From assembly GCA_963783865.1 (NCBI GenBank), contig CAWAPD010000003.1, positions 124,001 to 188,000 of the forward strand: a stretch of 64,000 bases of DNA, given 5' to 3'. The notes under the pieces are model-generated. The model made no database searches. It saw nothing but the letters and a program-made list of their open reading frames with translations, and was not told the origin of the DNA. Both the position numbers and the translations under genes were made by a program. This document shows positions 8,463-16,282 of the stretch, one piece after another. This DNA comes from CAWAPD01 sp963783865 (GTDB lineage: Bacteria; Actinomycetota; Thermoleophilia; UBA2241). The number at the start of each line of letters is the position of its first letter. The first letter of the stretch is position 1.

Positions 8463-9101
8463 ATGTCAAGAGTTGGAAGACCCAGGATCCATCGCCACCT
8501 CAGCCGCGAGGCGATCGCACAGACCGGCCTGGCGCTCATCGACCGCGACGGCCTCGAGGCACTGAGCATCCGCAACCTGGGGAGCGAACTGGGCGTCGGC
8601 ACGACCACCCTCTACGGCCACGTGCGCACCCGAGATGAGATCGTGAGCGACATCGTCGCCCTGCTGCTCGCTGAGGTCGACACGTCGGAGCGGCCCGGGG
8701 AGAGCTGGGACCAGGGCATACGTCGGCTGACGAACTCGGTGCGCGAGATGGCGCTGCGTCACCCGCGAGCCTTCCCGCTCGTCGCCGCCGCGCCGGTCGA
8801 CGAGCCGCCGGTGCTCAACCACGCACGCAGGGTCGCCAGGGTGCAGATCGCGCAGGGCATGAGCGAGGCGCAGTTCATCGATTCCTGGAAGGTGGTCGAT
8901 GGCTTCGTCACCGGGTTCCTGCTCATGGAGACGGCAGCGATCGTGCGGTCGCTGTCGAGCGAGGATCTGCCGTACTCGGCGGCGCAGGCCGACCGCTTCC
9001 AACACCTCATGACGGAGGTGCACTCCGCCAAGGCATACGAGGCAGCCATTGAGGTGATCATCGCCGGTCTGCAGAAGACGGAATTCGCCGCCGACTCCTA
9101 G
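8463..9101 (+). CDS. TetR/AcrR-family transcriptional regulator
   Basis: 212 residues from ATG 8463 (GTG at 8460 is possible), with TGAGGG upstream. The N-terminal helix-turn-helix is typical: IAQTGLALIDRDGLEALSIR, then LGSELGVGTTTLYGHVRTRD. The rest is the helical ligand-binding and dimer domain (residues 75-210), close to the TetR_C type found with antibiotic exporters. It likely represses its own promoter through the inverted repeat at 8415-8439. The nearest targets are the divergent M28 peptidase and, convergently, the MFS exporter, although that exporter has its own divergent MarR gene. Ligand unknown. Confidence 0.88.
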   Translation: MSRVGRPRIHRHLSREAIAQTGLALIDRDGLEALSIRNLGSELGVGTTTLYGHVRTRDEIVSDIVALLLAEVDTSERPGESWDQGIRRLTNSVREMALRHPRAFPLVAAAPVDEPPVLNHARRVARVQIAQGMSEAQFIDSWKVVDGFVTGFLLMETAAIVRSLSSEDLPYSAAQADRFQHLMTEVHSAKAYEAAIEVIIAGLQKTEFAADS

Positions 9102-9119
9102 GGGTCTCGGTATGGCGAC

Positions 9120-9142
9120 GCACAGGTCTCCAAGACCTGTGC
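9120..9142. terminator. Bidirectional hairpin between convergent tetR and MFS genes
   Basis: Perfect 10-bp stem GCACAGGTCT / AGACCTGTGC with loop CCA. It sits 18 bases after the TetR stop and 3 bases beyond the MFS stop. Confidence 0.55.
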
Positions 9143-9145
9143 AGG

Positions 9146-10711
9146 CTACTGGTGCTGGGTGCGGTTGGATCGCATCATCGCCGCCACGACGACGATCGCC
9201 GCTGCAGCGATGGCAGCTGCCACCTCGAAACCGCGCGAGAAGCCGACTGCCAGGGCATGGTGCGTCACTGCCGCGGGTGGACTGGCGTGGGGCGTCCCTG
9301 ACGCGACCGATGCCCCAGCTTTGGCGGCCGCCGCAGCCATAACCTTCATCTGCTCGCGGAGGCTTTCTGCGACCGCACTCCAGGCCACCGTGCCCAGGAC
9401 CGCCAGGCCGATCGAGCCGCCGATCTGGTTGCAGATGTTGAGCAGGCTCGAGGCAAGGCCCGAGTCTTGATCTTGCACGCCGGCCAGCGCCGTCAGGTTG
9501 TTGGCCGGGAAGGTCAGCCCAAGTCCGGCCGCCAGGACGAGCATCGGACCGAGGATGTCACCCAGGTAGTCGCCGCCCACTGACAGACGCGACAGCCACA
9601 GCATGCCGGCCGCGACCAGCGGGGTTCCCACCAGCAGCAAGGGTCGCGTCCCCACGCGAGCCACCAGGCGCGAGCCGAGTGTCGCCGTCGCGATCAGGGC
9701 GACGGCCATCGGCAGGTAGGCGATTCCGGCGCGCAGGGCGCTGTAGCCCCAGACCTCTTGGAGGAAGATGGTCAGGAAGAAGAAGACCCCGAACATGGCG
9801 GTGACCACGCACAGCACGACCAGATAGGCCGCGCAGCGGTTGCGCGAGGCAAAGATGCGCAGCGGCATCAAGGGGTGGGTCGATTGGCTCTCGGTCCAGA
9901 TGAAGCTCGCGATCAGCAGAATCGCCACAGCCAACGTGGCGACTGTGGTCGCATCTCGCCAGTGCGAGACGCCCAGGCTGTCGGTGGCCGCATGTGAGAT
10001 GCCGTAGACCAGCAGGGCCAGCCCGCCGGCGCCGGTCAACGCTCCGACGAAGTCGAAGCGTCCCTTCAGGCGCCGCGAGGGGGCGAACACTCTCGGCGCA
10101 AGCAGCGCGAGCGTGACCCCTATAGGCACGTTGACGAAGAAGATCCAGCGCCAGTTCACGTAGGTGGTGAGCAGCCCCCCGGCGAGGAGTCCGATCGACC
10201 CTCCGGCGGCACTGACCGCTGCGTAGACGCCCATCGCCCGGTCACGCGGTCGGCCCTCCGGGAAGGTGGTGGCCAGCAGCGCGAGCGCGGTGGGGGCGAT
10301 GGCCGCGGCGCCGGCGCCTTGGGCGATGCGGGCCGCGATCAAGGCCCACTGCGAGGTCGCCAGGCCCCCGAGAAGCGACGCACCGGAGAAGACCAGGACG
10401 CCGCCCACAAACACCGACCGGCGTCCCAGCAAGTCGCCGAGACGTCCTCCGAGCAGCAGCAGACCCCCGAAGGTGAGGGCGTAGGCGTTGACCACCCATT
10501 CGAGGGTGTTGCCCGAGAAGCCCAGGGCGCGCTGTACGTGCGGCAGCGCGACGTTCACGATCGTCACGTCCAAGACGATCATGAGCTGGGCGAGAGCGAT
10601 GACCGCAAGCGCGAGGCCAGGATGGGCGCTGTGGGGAGCTTCGGAGAAGGACGCGATGACGCCGCGGCTGAGATGTGAGGGCGGCTTGAGCGTGTGTGTG
10701 TCGGTCGTCAC
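9146..10711 (-). CDS. MFS drug exporter, DHA2 (EmrB/QacA) family, 14 membrane segments
   Basis: 521 residues. Hydrophobicity shows about 14 membrane spans, the number that defines DHA2 proton-driven drug exporters. Family motifs are clear: LDVTIVNVALPHVQRALG in the first span, the loop 2-3 motif LGGRLGDLLGRRSVF, and the fifth-span motif GAGGGSIGLLAGG-like stretch (SAAGGSIGLLAGGLLTTYV). It probably exports a hydrophobic or cationic toxicant in exchange for protons. It is divergently paired with a MarR regulator, the usual arrangement for inducible efflux. The N-terminal 30 residues are a cytoplasmic extension. Confidence 0.9.
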   Translation of the reverse strand: MTTDTHTLKPPSHLSRGVIASFSEAPHSAHPGLALAVIALAQLMIVLDVTIVNVALPHVQRALGFSGNTLEWVVNAYALTFGGLLLLGGRLGDLLGRRSVFVGGVLVFSGASLLGGLATSQWALIAARIAQGAGAAAIAPTALALLATTFPEGRPRDRAMGVYAAVSAAGGSIGLLAGGLLTTYVNWRWIFFVNVPIGVTLALLAPRVFAPSRRLKGRFDFVGALTGAGGLALLVYGISHAATDSLGVSHWRDATTVATLAVAILLIASFIWTESQSTHPLMPLRIFASRNRCAAYLVVLCVVTAMFGVFFFLTIFLQEVWGYSALRAGIAYLPMAVALIATATLGSRLVARVGTRPLLLVGTPLVAAGMLWLSRLSVGGDYLGDILGPMLVLAAGLGLTFPANNLTALAGVQDQDSGLASSLLNICNQIGGSIGLAVLGTVAWSAVAESLREQMKVMAAAAAKAGASVASGTPHASPPAAVTHHALAVGFSRGFEVAAAIAAAAIVVVAAMMRSNRTQHQ

Positions 10712-10736
10712 AGAGCCTCTGGTTCGATGTAGTGTC

Positions 10737-10790
10737 TTGCAGGATATTCCCCAAAGAAAATATCACGCATGTGGTAAACTGCAACCCAAC
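10737..10790. promoter_or_regulatory. Divergent promoter region with inverted repeat (MarR operator candidate)
   Basis: AT-rich island in GC-rich DNA between the MFS and MarR genes. Inverted repeat GATATT (10743-10748) / AATATC (10759-10764). On the minus strand TTGCAG, a 16-base gap and TATTTT can serve the exporter; on the plus strand TTGCAG at 10737 and TATCAC at 10761 can serve marR. The repeat overlaps both, which fits one MarR dimer repressing both directions. Confidence 0.45.
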
Positions 10791-10806
10791 CGACAGGGCA
10801 GGTGCC

Positions 10807-11268
10807 GTGACAGCCAGCGCAAGCGAGCAACGAGCGGTCCTCATCAGAGGGCTACTGATGGACCTTCTGAAGGTGGAAGCTCGCGTCCTTCCGGCTCTGG
10901 AGAAGCGGTTCGAGGCTCGCCTTGGGACCTCACTGGTGGAGCTCGATCTGCTCGGGGCGCTCATGCACGCGCCGGTTGGTCGGCTGAGGATGAGTGAGAT
11001 CTCCACCGAGTTGACGATCAGCACGACCTCGGTGACGCGTCTTGTAGACGGCTTGGAGGAGCGCGGGCTAGTCGAGAGGGTTCTTTGGCCGGACGACCGC
11101 CGGGTCGTCTATGCGTCGCTGACCAATGAGGGTCGGCAGCTCTTGCGCCGTGCGCGCCCTGTCAGCGGTCCCGCCCTGGAGGACTGCTTCGGACGTCACT
11201 ACGACACGCAAGAGCTAGAGGCGATGCGGGCGCTGCTGGCAAGAGCGTTAGACAGAACATCGACGTGA
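10807..11268 (+). CDS. MarR-family transcriptional regulator
   Basis: 153 residues from GTG 10807; in-frame upstream codons run into the promoter region and are not used. The winged helix-turn-helix is clear (LRMSEISTELTISTTSVTRL, then LVDGLEERGLVERVLWPDDR and the wing RRVVYASLTNEGRQLL). MarR proteins bind palindromes as dimers and release DNA when they bind small aromatic compounds. Its divergent position suggests it controls the MFS exporter. The stop overlaps the next gene by 4 bases (GTGA), so the downstream unknown protein is translated with it. Confidence 0.88.
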   Translation: MTASASEQRAVLIRGLLMDLLKVEARVLPALEKRFEARLGTSLVELDLLGALMHAPVGRLRMSEISTELTISTTSVTRLVDGLEERGLVERVLWPDDRRVVYASLTNEGRQLLRRARPVSGPALEDCFGRHYDTQELEAMRALLARALDRTST

Positions 11269-12011
11269 CCGCGCAGGACCGGCAGAAAGGGTGTCTGCCA
11301 CAGGGCCCGATCTCACCTTTTGACATCGCTTGCGCTAGCTACCTCTATGAGGCGATGACGGACTATGCCAGGTCGCTCGACCGGTTGCGAGAACGCATCG
11401 ACACAGGTCGCGACCTCGACCTCACCGAGGAGGATCAGAGGCGCGCTCTTCTCAAGTTCTTGAACGACTGGGGCTGCAGGAACCTCGCCAGAGACTGGCA
11501 TTGGCTTGCCGCACGCGAAGTGGAGCGCTGGTACCGCGCGGCCAGAGAAAGGCTCGACGGCCTCGATGAGTTTCTTGCGTCTGGAAGCGCCAAGGGACGG
11601 CGAGATCTGATCGATGTGTTTGACGAGCTCTCCACGCACATCGTCTCAAGAAGGACGTCCAAAGGCGGCGAAGTGAGCGTCTCTTTCGGCCCCACAGCCA
11701 CTTCCAAGACTCTCTTCGTCCTGCGGCCCAACACGTTTCCCGCATGGGATAGGCCCATACGCAACAAGCTCGGCTATGAAGGCGATGGCGAGTCCTACGC
11801 ACAGTTCGTCGAGGACATTCACAGCAAGATTGACGAATCGAAGCAGCACTTCGAGCAGGGCGGATTTGCCTTTGCGAGTCTGCCGCAGCAACTCCGCCGG
11901 CCCGACCGCTGCACTGTTGTGCAGCTCTTCGCCGAGTACTACTGGGTCACACTGACACGAGGTGTGTCCCTGCGTAGCAGAGACGAGATCGTCCAATGGG
12001 CGTCATGGTGA
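11265..12011 (+). CDS. Unknown protein translationally coupled to MarR
   Basis: 248 residues; not recognised. The GTG start overlaps the marR stop. The sequence is soluble, with a helical first half (YARSLDRLRERIDTG, DWGCRNLARDWHWLAAREVE) and a second half containing SKTLFVLRPNTFPAWDRPIR then NKLGYEGDGESYAQFV. The pattern PxxxxxWDxxIR with a following helical segment recalls helical DNA-glycosylase-fold proteins of unknown role, but this is a weak resemblance. It has no membrane segment or signal peptide. Base composition is less GC-rich than most neighbours. Confidence 0.55.
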   Translation: MTAQDRQKGCLPQGPISPFDIACASYLYEAMTDYARSLDRLRERIDTGRDLDLTEEDQRRALLKFLNDWGCRNLARDWHWLAAREVERWYRAARERLDGLDEFLASGSAKGRRDLIDVFDELSTHIVSRRTSKGGEVSVSFGPTATSKTLFVLRPNTFPAWDRPIRNKLGYEGDGESYAQFVEDIHSKIDESKQHFEQGGFAFASLPQQLRRPDRCTVVQLFAEYYWVTLTRGVSLRSRDEIVQWASW

Positions 12012-12088
12012 CAAGACCTCGTCGCGGGTCAGACGATCTGCGGGAGGCGTGAAGGCCGTGGACACCTGGCCGAAGGATAGGGAGTACA

Positions 12089-12265
12089 GTGACGCTCGGC
12101 ACCCGACCCACCCACGGCGGGGCGCTGGAGCAGCATCTTCTGGGCCACAACCGGGGGCGGTGGACGATGATTGTCGCAGTATTCGGGGCCGGCTCGGCTT
12201 GGGCCGGGCAGCGCGTCAACTACGATGACGGGGTCTTCACAGTCGAGGGGAGACCGCCGTGCTGA
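12089..12265 (+). CDS. Small unknown protein (58 residues)
   Basis: GTG at 12089 opens a 58-codon frame ending TGA at 12263. The product has a basic, Gly/His-rich start (LEQHLLGHNRGRW), a short hydrophobic stretch (MIVAVFGAGSAWAGQRV) and an acidic end (YDDGVFTVEGR). The next gene starts inside its last codons (GTG 12259), so the pair looks co-translated. The overlap and an even codon pattern favour a real gene; no homology is recognised. Confidence 0.4.
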   Translation: MTLGTRPTHGGALEQHLLGHNRGRWTMIVAVFGAGSAWAGQRVNYDDGVFTVEGRPPC

Positions 12266-12621
12266 TCTCGCTGGCCGGCAGTGCGGCAGAGAGCAGCGTT
12301 GAGGGCGACTCAGACCGCGCCCGGGCCAGCTTCGATACTCACTTTCGCACCGCCTGGGCGGCGTCTGCCGCGGGCGGCGGAGATGCCTACCGCGACTTTC
12401 TGGCCGCCGCCGACCGTCGGGCCGCCGAGATCTGTGGGCTGCCCTTCTTCTGGGCGGCCGTCCATGGGCTGGCCGCTGCCCTGCTGGCGCGCGGCTGGAT
12501 CGGTGAGCCCGAGGTGCGCACGCTGCTCAGCACGGCCGCACTGGAAGGCCCGTCCGGCGGTGTCGCGCCCCCCTCGCCGCTGCGCCCGGCCGACGGGCCG
12601 CCGCCGCCCGATTCCGTCTAG
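12259..12621 (+). CDS. Unknown protein overlapping the small gene upstream
   Basis: 120 residues from GTG 12259, with GGGGAGA just upstream. Helical and alanine-rich (RASFDTHFRTAWAASAAG, YRDFLAAADRRAAEICGLPF, AVHGLAAALLARGWIGEPE), ending in a proline-rich tail. Not recognised. The coupling to the 58-residue product by a 7-base overlap suggests the two act together; the arrangement is also seen in two-component small modules, but nothing here shows a toxin or antitoxin. Confidence 0.45.
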   Translation: MLISLAGSAAESSVEGDSDRARASFDTHFRTAWAASAAGGGDAYRDFLAAADRRAAEICGLPFFWAAVHGLAAALLARGWIGEPEVRTLLSTAALEGPSGGVAPPSPLRPADGPPPPDSV

Positions 12622-12777
12622 GGCGCCGCACGCGGCTCGGTGCGAGAGTGGCTCGGCGTCGCGGACCGGTCTTTCGAGACGCGTCTGAGGTTCGGATGGA
12701 CGCCCGGCATATAGGTTCGGGCTGTGGTTCGCGAGGCGCCTACCGTTGTTGGCGGAGTCTGAGAGCGGCACAGGCCA

Positions 12778-13080
12778 TCAGTCGTGCGCGCATCGGCCTG
12801 TCGGGGCCGCCAAGACCCAGCCGATTCGTTCGCGACCGCCCGTCGCCAGAACGTACATGAGTGTCGTGAAGACAGCGACCAGGGGTGTCGTGATCACGGA
12901 GAGGACGACCGTCACCACCCCGCCCACGCGACCGGAGATCAGCTCGCCCGCAGCCCCAACTATCCCCAGCGGCAGCAGGCAGAGGTAGCCAAGCAGAAGG
13001 GTGCCAAAGACGCGCCAGAAGCCAGCGTGGTCAACCAGCATCCAACTCTGCCACAGGCCGCCAAAGGCGTTCTCACGCAC
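12778..13080 (-). CDS. Small membrane protein, probably the C-terminal piece of a larger family
   Basis: 100 residues from GTG 13080. Two long hydrophobic segments (about 22-48 and 55-82) with a Trp/Arg-rich lead (QSWMLVDHAGFWRVFGTLLL). This layout resembles the C-terminal module of bacterial membrane proteins in which SWxLVxxxFWRV precedes paired helices and a terminal TLLYxDLR-type end. That family is normally 250 or more residues, so this copy is likely truncated at its 5' side. The 76 bases to the ABC permease stop contain a terminator hairpin, so it is not co-transcribed with that operon by simple read-through. Confidence 0.45.
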   Translation of the reverse strand: MRENAFGGLWQSWMLVDHAGFWRVFGTLLLGYLCLLPLGIVGAAGELISGRVGGVVTVVLSVITTPLVAVFTTLMYVLATGGRERIGWVLAAPTGRCAHD

Positions 13081-13111
13081 TCGCGTGGGCTCGGCCGTCA
13101 GTCAGATATGG

Positions 13112-13144
13112 GGCGGGGGGCGGCGGTACTCGCCGCCCCCCGCC
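13112..13144 (-). terminator. Strong hairpin at the end of the export operon
   Basis: Perfect 14-bp stem GGCGGGGGGCGGCG / CGCCGCCCCCCGCC with a 5-base loop, 13 bases past the permease stop. No U-run follows. Confidence 0.65.
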
Positions 13145-13156
13145 ACGCAATCGGCA

Positions 13157-13969
13157 CTAGACGAGAATGTCCTTGCGCCGGAACTGGTACCAGGCGACCG
13201 CCAACAACCCTGCGATGTAGATCGCGAAGGCGATGAGTCCGGTGGTGATCGGGTGCCACACGATCGGCCGGCTGAACAGGTTCTGCCAGGCGTCGGTATG
13301 GCTGGTGAACAGGTATGGCTTCAGGAAGTCGAAGTAGCTGAATGCGCCGAGGATGTTCATCACGATCACCACGACCAGCGCGCCGATCGCGGCGGTGAGG
13401 CTCGAGTTCGTGAAGGTGGCGAGCGCCAGGGCGAGCGAGAGCACGCAGATGATCCCGACCAGGACATAGAGGAAGGACAACAGGCTCAGCCACAGCCCCT
13501 GGCCGGTGCTCACAGTCTGCCCCGTGAGGAGGGCCGGCGCGTGCAGGCCGAAGGCCAGCGCGCCGGCCACGAACGCCCCGGCCGCGACGAGGCCGAGCCC
13601 GATCACCATGTAGATGATGGCGATGCTCCACTTGGAGACGATCACGCCGCCGCGGCTGATGGAGTGCATGAGCCAGGTCTTGATGGTGCCCGTCTCGGCC
13701 TCGCCGGCGAGCTGGTAGCTGCCCACCATCGAGGCGAGAAGCGGCAGGAGAAAGCCCGAGAGCAGCGTGATCGCCGCGACCGGCATCAGCAGGCCGTTGT
13801 GGGTGGCCAGCGTGATCAGGCCGCCGGGGCCGTTGTCGTGGTGATGGTTGTTGCGATTGAGGTACATCGCCAGCGTCATCAGCAGCGGCACCGCGAGCAG
13901 TCCGCCCCAACCGACGTAGCTGCGCCTCTGTGCGATGAGCTTGGTGAACTCGCGTCGCAGGAGCCTCAT
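13157..13969 (-). CDS. ABC-2 type transporter permease
   Basis: 270 residues with six membrane segments (about 20-40, 62-85, 110-140, 160-190, 195-220, 240-262), the standard ABC-2 permease topology. The motif EAETGTIKTWLMHSISRGG is the cytoplasmic coupling helix region shared by this family (E-x-GT-hK). The start overlaps the ATPase stop by 4 bases (ATGA), so permease and ATPase are made together and likely form one exporter. It is the last gene of a six-gene minus-strand operon. Substrate unknown; close relatives include bacitracin- and lantibiotic-type exporters. Confidence 0.85.
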   Translation of the reverse strand: MRLLRREFTKLIAQRRSYVGWGGLLAVPLLMTLAMYLNRNNHHHDNGPGGLITLATHNGLLMPVAAITLLSGFLLPLLASMVGSYQLAGEAETGTIKTWLMHSISRGGVIVSKWSIAIIYMVIGLGLVAAGAFVAGALAFGLHAPALLTGQTVSTGQGLWLSLLSFLYVLVGIICVLSLALALATFTNSSLTAAIGALVVVIVMNILGAFSYFDFLKPYLFTSHTDAWQNLFSRPIVWHPITTGLIAFAIYIAGLLAVAWYQFRRKDILV

Positions 13970-15003
13970 CGCGCACCTCCCGGTGTGCCCGCGGCTCGGC
14001 CGCCGGCGACTTCGGAGCTCTCAGTCAGGCTGAGGAAGTAGTCCTCGAGGCCTTGTTCAGTGGCGGGGATGACGGCGTCGATGCCGATCTGCTGGGCGAC
14101 GAGCTGCCGGACCACTTCGCGGGTCGTGCCGTCGCCCGCCTGGACGATCAGGTACTCCTCGTCAAGCCCGACGTTCTGGGCGCCGATCAGGGCGGCGATG
14201 ATCTGTCGCGCCTTTGTCTGGTCCGACGTGAGGAGCTTCACCGACGAGTGCTCGGGGTGAAGCTCGCTGACCGGACCTTCGACGACCACGCGTCCCTTGT
14301 TGAGGATCACGGCGCGGTTGCAGACCTGTTCGACCTCGTGCAGCAGATGCGAGCTTAAGAAGACCGTCGTGCCGCCGCTGCCGAGCTGGCGCACGAGCTC
14401 GCGCACGTCCTTCATGCCCTGCGGGTCGAGACCGCTTGTAGGCTCGTCGAGGATGATCAGCTCGGGGGAGTTGATGAGCGCGTTGGCGATGCCCAGGCGC
14501 TGCTTCATGCCGTGCGAGTAGTCGCCGACCTTGGAGTCGGCGCGCTCGCTCAAGCCCACCATGTCGAGCACCTCTGCGATGCGCGCCTCCTCGACATCGC
14601 CGTTCAGGCTGCCCATCAGGCGCAGGTTGCGTCGCGCGCTCATGTTGGCGTAGAAGGCCGGCACCTCGACGAAGCCGCCGATGTGGCGCAGCGCCTCGGT
14701 CTTGTCGCGCGGCACCTGGTGGTCGAGCACCATCGCGTGCCCGCTCGTCGGGTAGATCAGGCCGACGATCATGCGGATCGTCGTGGTCTTGCCGGCGCCG
14801 TTCGGGCCGAGGAAGCCGAACACGTCGCCGCGCCGTACGCTGAGGTTGAGACGATCGACGGCAAGCGTGTCGCCGAACCGCTTGGTCAGGTCGTGCGTGG
14901 ACAGCACGACCGGTGCGGCGGCCGGCATATCGTCGGGAACGGCGCTGCGCGCCTCTGCGGAAGCCGGAGGCGTTTCGTATCTTCGGTCGTTAGGCATGGT
15001 CAT
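13966..15003 (-). CDS. ABC transporter ATP-binding protein (ABC-2 exporter)
   Basis: 345 residues from ATG 15003, which follows GAGGAGG; the longer frame upstream lacks a site. Walker A FLGPNGAGKTTTIRM, Q-loop near FVEVPAFYANMSARRNL, signature YSHGMKQRLGIANAL, Walker B ELIILDEPTSGLDP and the switch His in FLSSHLLHEVEQV are all present, so it should hydrolyse ATP. A C-terminal regulatory extension of about 100 residues (YLIVQAGDGTTREVVRQL) is typical of BcrA/drug-exporter ATPases. It is coupled to the permease gene by a 4-base overlap, 91 bases after the FtsX-type gene. Confidence 0.92.
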   Translation of the reverse strand: MTMPNDRRYETPPASAEARSAVPDDMPAAAPVVLSTHDLTKRFGDTLAVDRLNLSVRRGDVFGFLGPNGAGKTTTIRMIVGLIYPTSGHAMVLDHQVPRDKTEALRHIGGFVEVPAFYANMSARRNLRLMGSLNGDVEEARIAEVLDMVGLSERADSKVGDYSHGMKQRLGIANALINSPELIILDEPTSGLDPQGMKDVRELVRQLGSGGTTVFLSSHLLHEVEQVCNRAVILNKGRVVVEGPVSELHPEHSSVKLLTSDQTKARQIIAALIGAQNVGLDEEYLIVQAGDGTTREVVRQLVAQQIGIDAVIPATEQGLEDYFLSLTESSEVAGGRAAGTPGGAR

Positions 15004-15094
15004 GCTCGATGGTCCTCCTCGGTGGGTCGGCCGGAAGGCGCGAGAGGGCAACGATACCCGTTACCGGCGACCTTGAGCTCGCACCTGTGAGCTT

Positions 15095-16282
15095 TCATTC
15101 GTATCTGAGCGCCATGGTCGGCTCGACGGAAGCGGCCTGCACCGCCGGGCCGATGCCGGCCAGGACGCCGACAGTGGCCGCGACGAGGATCGCCAGCGCC
15201 ACCGTGGCCACCGAGAACACTGGCGACACGCTCAGCGCCGAGCCGCCGACGAAGGCGGCCCCGATGCCAAGACCGAGGCCGAGGATGCCCCCAATGACGC
15301 TCGTGACGGTAGCGTAGGCGAGGAACTCCACGACGATGTCGCGTCGCGTCGCGCCGACGGCGCGTCGCACGCCGATCTCGCGCGTGCGTTCGCGCACGGT
15401 GACCAGCATGACGTTGGCCACCCCGATGCCTCCGACGATCAGGCTGATGGCGGCGATCGCCGCCATCAGCCTGGTCAACGTCTTGGTGCTCGACGAGACG
15501 GCCGAAGCGATGGAGCTGGCGTTGACGACCTGGAAGTCGTTCTGCTCGCTGGCCGTGAGGTTGTGTTGGCTGCGCAGGGTGCTCTCGACGGCCGACTGGA
15601 AGGTGGCCACGGCTCCCGGCTCGGCCTGCACGCGCACCTCGGAGATGTCGGGGTGAAATGACACGAGCCGGCCCTCGATCGAGGTGAGCGGAACCAGGAT
15701 GGACGAGTCGACCGACCCGAAGCCAATGCCGCCCTGGGACGCCAGCACGCCGATCACGCGGAACCGGATGCCGCCGACGTTGATCGTCTGGCCGACTGCG
15801 CGCACGGGGGCTAGGCCCAGGTCCTCGGTCGTTGTCGCTCCCAGCACGGCGACCGGCAGGGCTTTGTCCATGTCGAACTGGGTGAAAAAGGTTCCCGCCT
15901 CGACGCTGAGACTGTCGATCGAGGCGATGCCCGGGGAGGTCCCCATCACCGACGCCATCGCCTGCGTCGATCCCACTGTCGTGGTCGCGTTGGTGTCCAC
16001 GCTGTAGACCGTCGTCTTGACACCGGCCGTCTTCTGGATCGCGGCGAGGTCGCTTTGCGTGATCGGCGTCGAGGAGAAGCCGCTCGTGCGCACCGTGACG
16101 GTGTCGGTGCCGAAGGCGTTGAAACGGTCGACAACGGCCTGCGTCGAGCCGCTGCCGATCGCCGTGAGGGCGACCACCGCCGCGATGCCGATGACGACGC
16201 CAAGGATCGTCAGGGCGGCTCGCAGCGGGTTCGCGCGCAGGCTCGCGAACGCCAGGCGCAGCGACTCGAGGGCGACGATCAC
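15095..16282 (-). CDS. MacB-like FtsX-family ABC permease
   Basis: 395 residues. One N-terminal span (NPLRAALTILGVVIGIAAVV), a large extracytoplasmic domain of about 220 residues (the MacB periplasmic core domain), then three spans with the FtsX cytoplasmic coupling motif VRERTREIGVRRAVGATRRD. MacB-type permeases transmit ATP-driven mechanical motion across the membrane and work with an adaptor rather than moving substrate through the bilayer. The matching ATPase is the gene at 18922. The start overlaps the adaptor stop by 4 bases. The second ATPase/permease pair downstream is of a different ABC class. Confidence 0.9.
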   Translation of the reverse strand: MIVALESLRLAFASLRANPLRAALTILGVVIGIAAVVALTAIGSGSTQAVVDRFNAFGTDTVTVRTSGFSSTPITQSDLAAIQKTAGVKTTVYSVDTNATTTVGSTQAMASVMGTSPGIASIDSLSVEAGTFFTQFDMDKALPVAVLGATTTEDLGLAPVRAVGQTINVGGIRFRVIGVLASQGGIGFGSVDSSILVPLTSIEGRLVSFHPDISEVRVQAEPGAVATFQSAVESTLRSQHNLTASEQNDFQVVNASSIASAVSSSTKTLTRLMAAIAAISLIVGGIGVANVMLVTVRERTREIGVRRAVGATRRDIVVEFLAYATVTSVIGGILGLGLGIGAAFVGGSALSVSPVFSVATVALAILVAATVGVLAGIGPAVQAASVEPTMALRYE

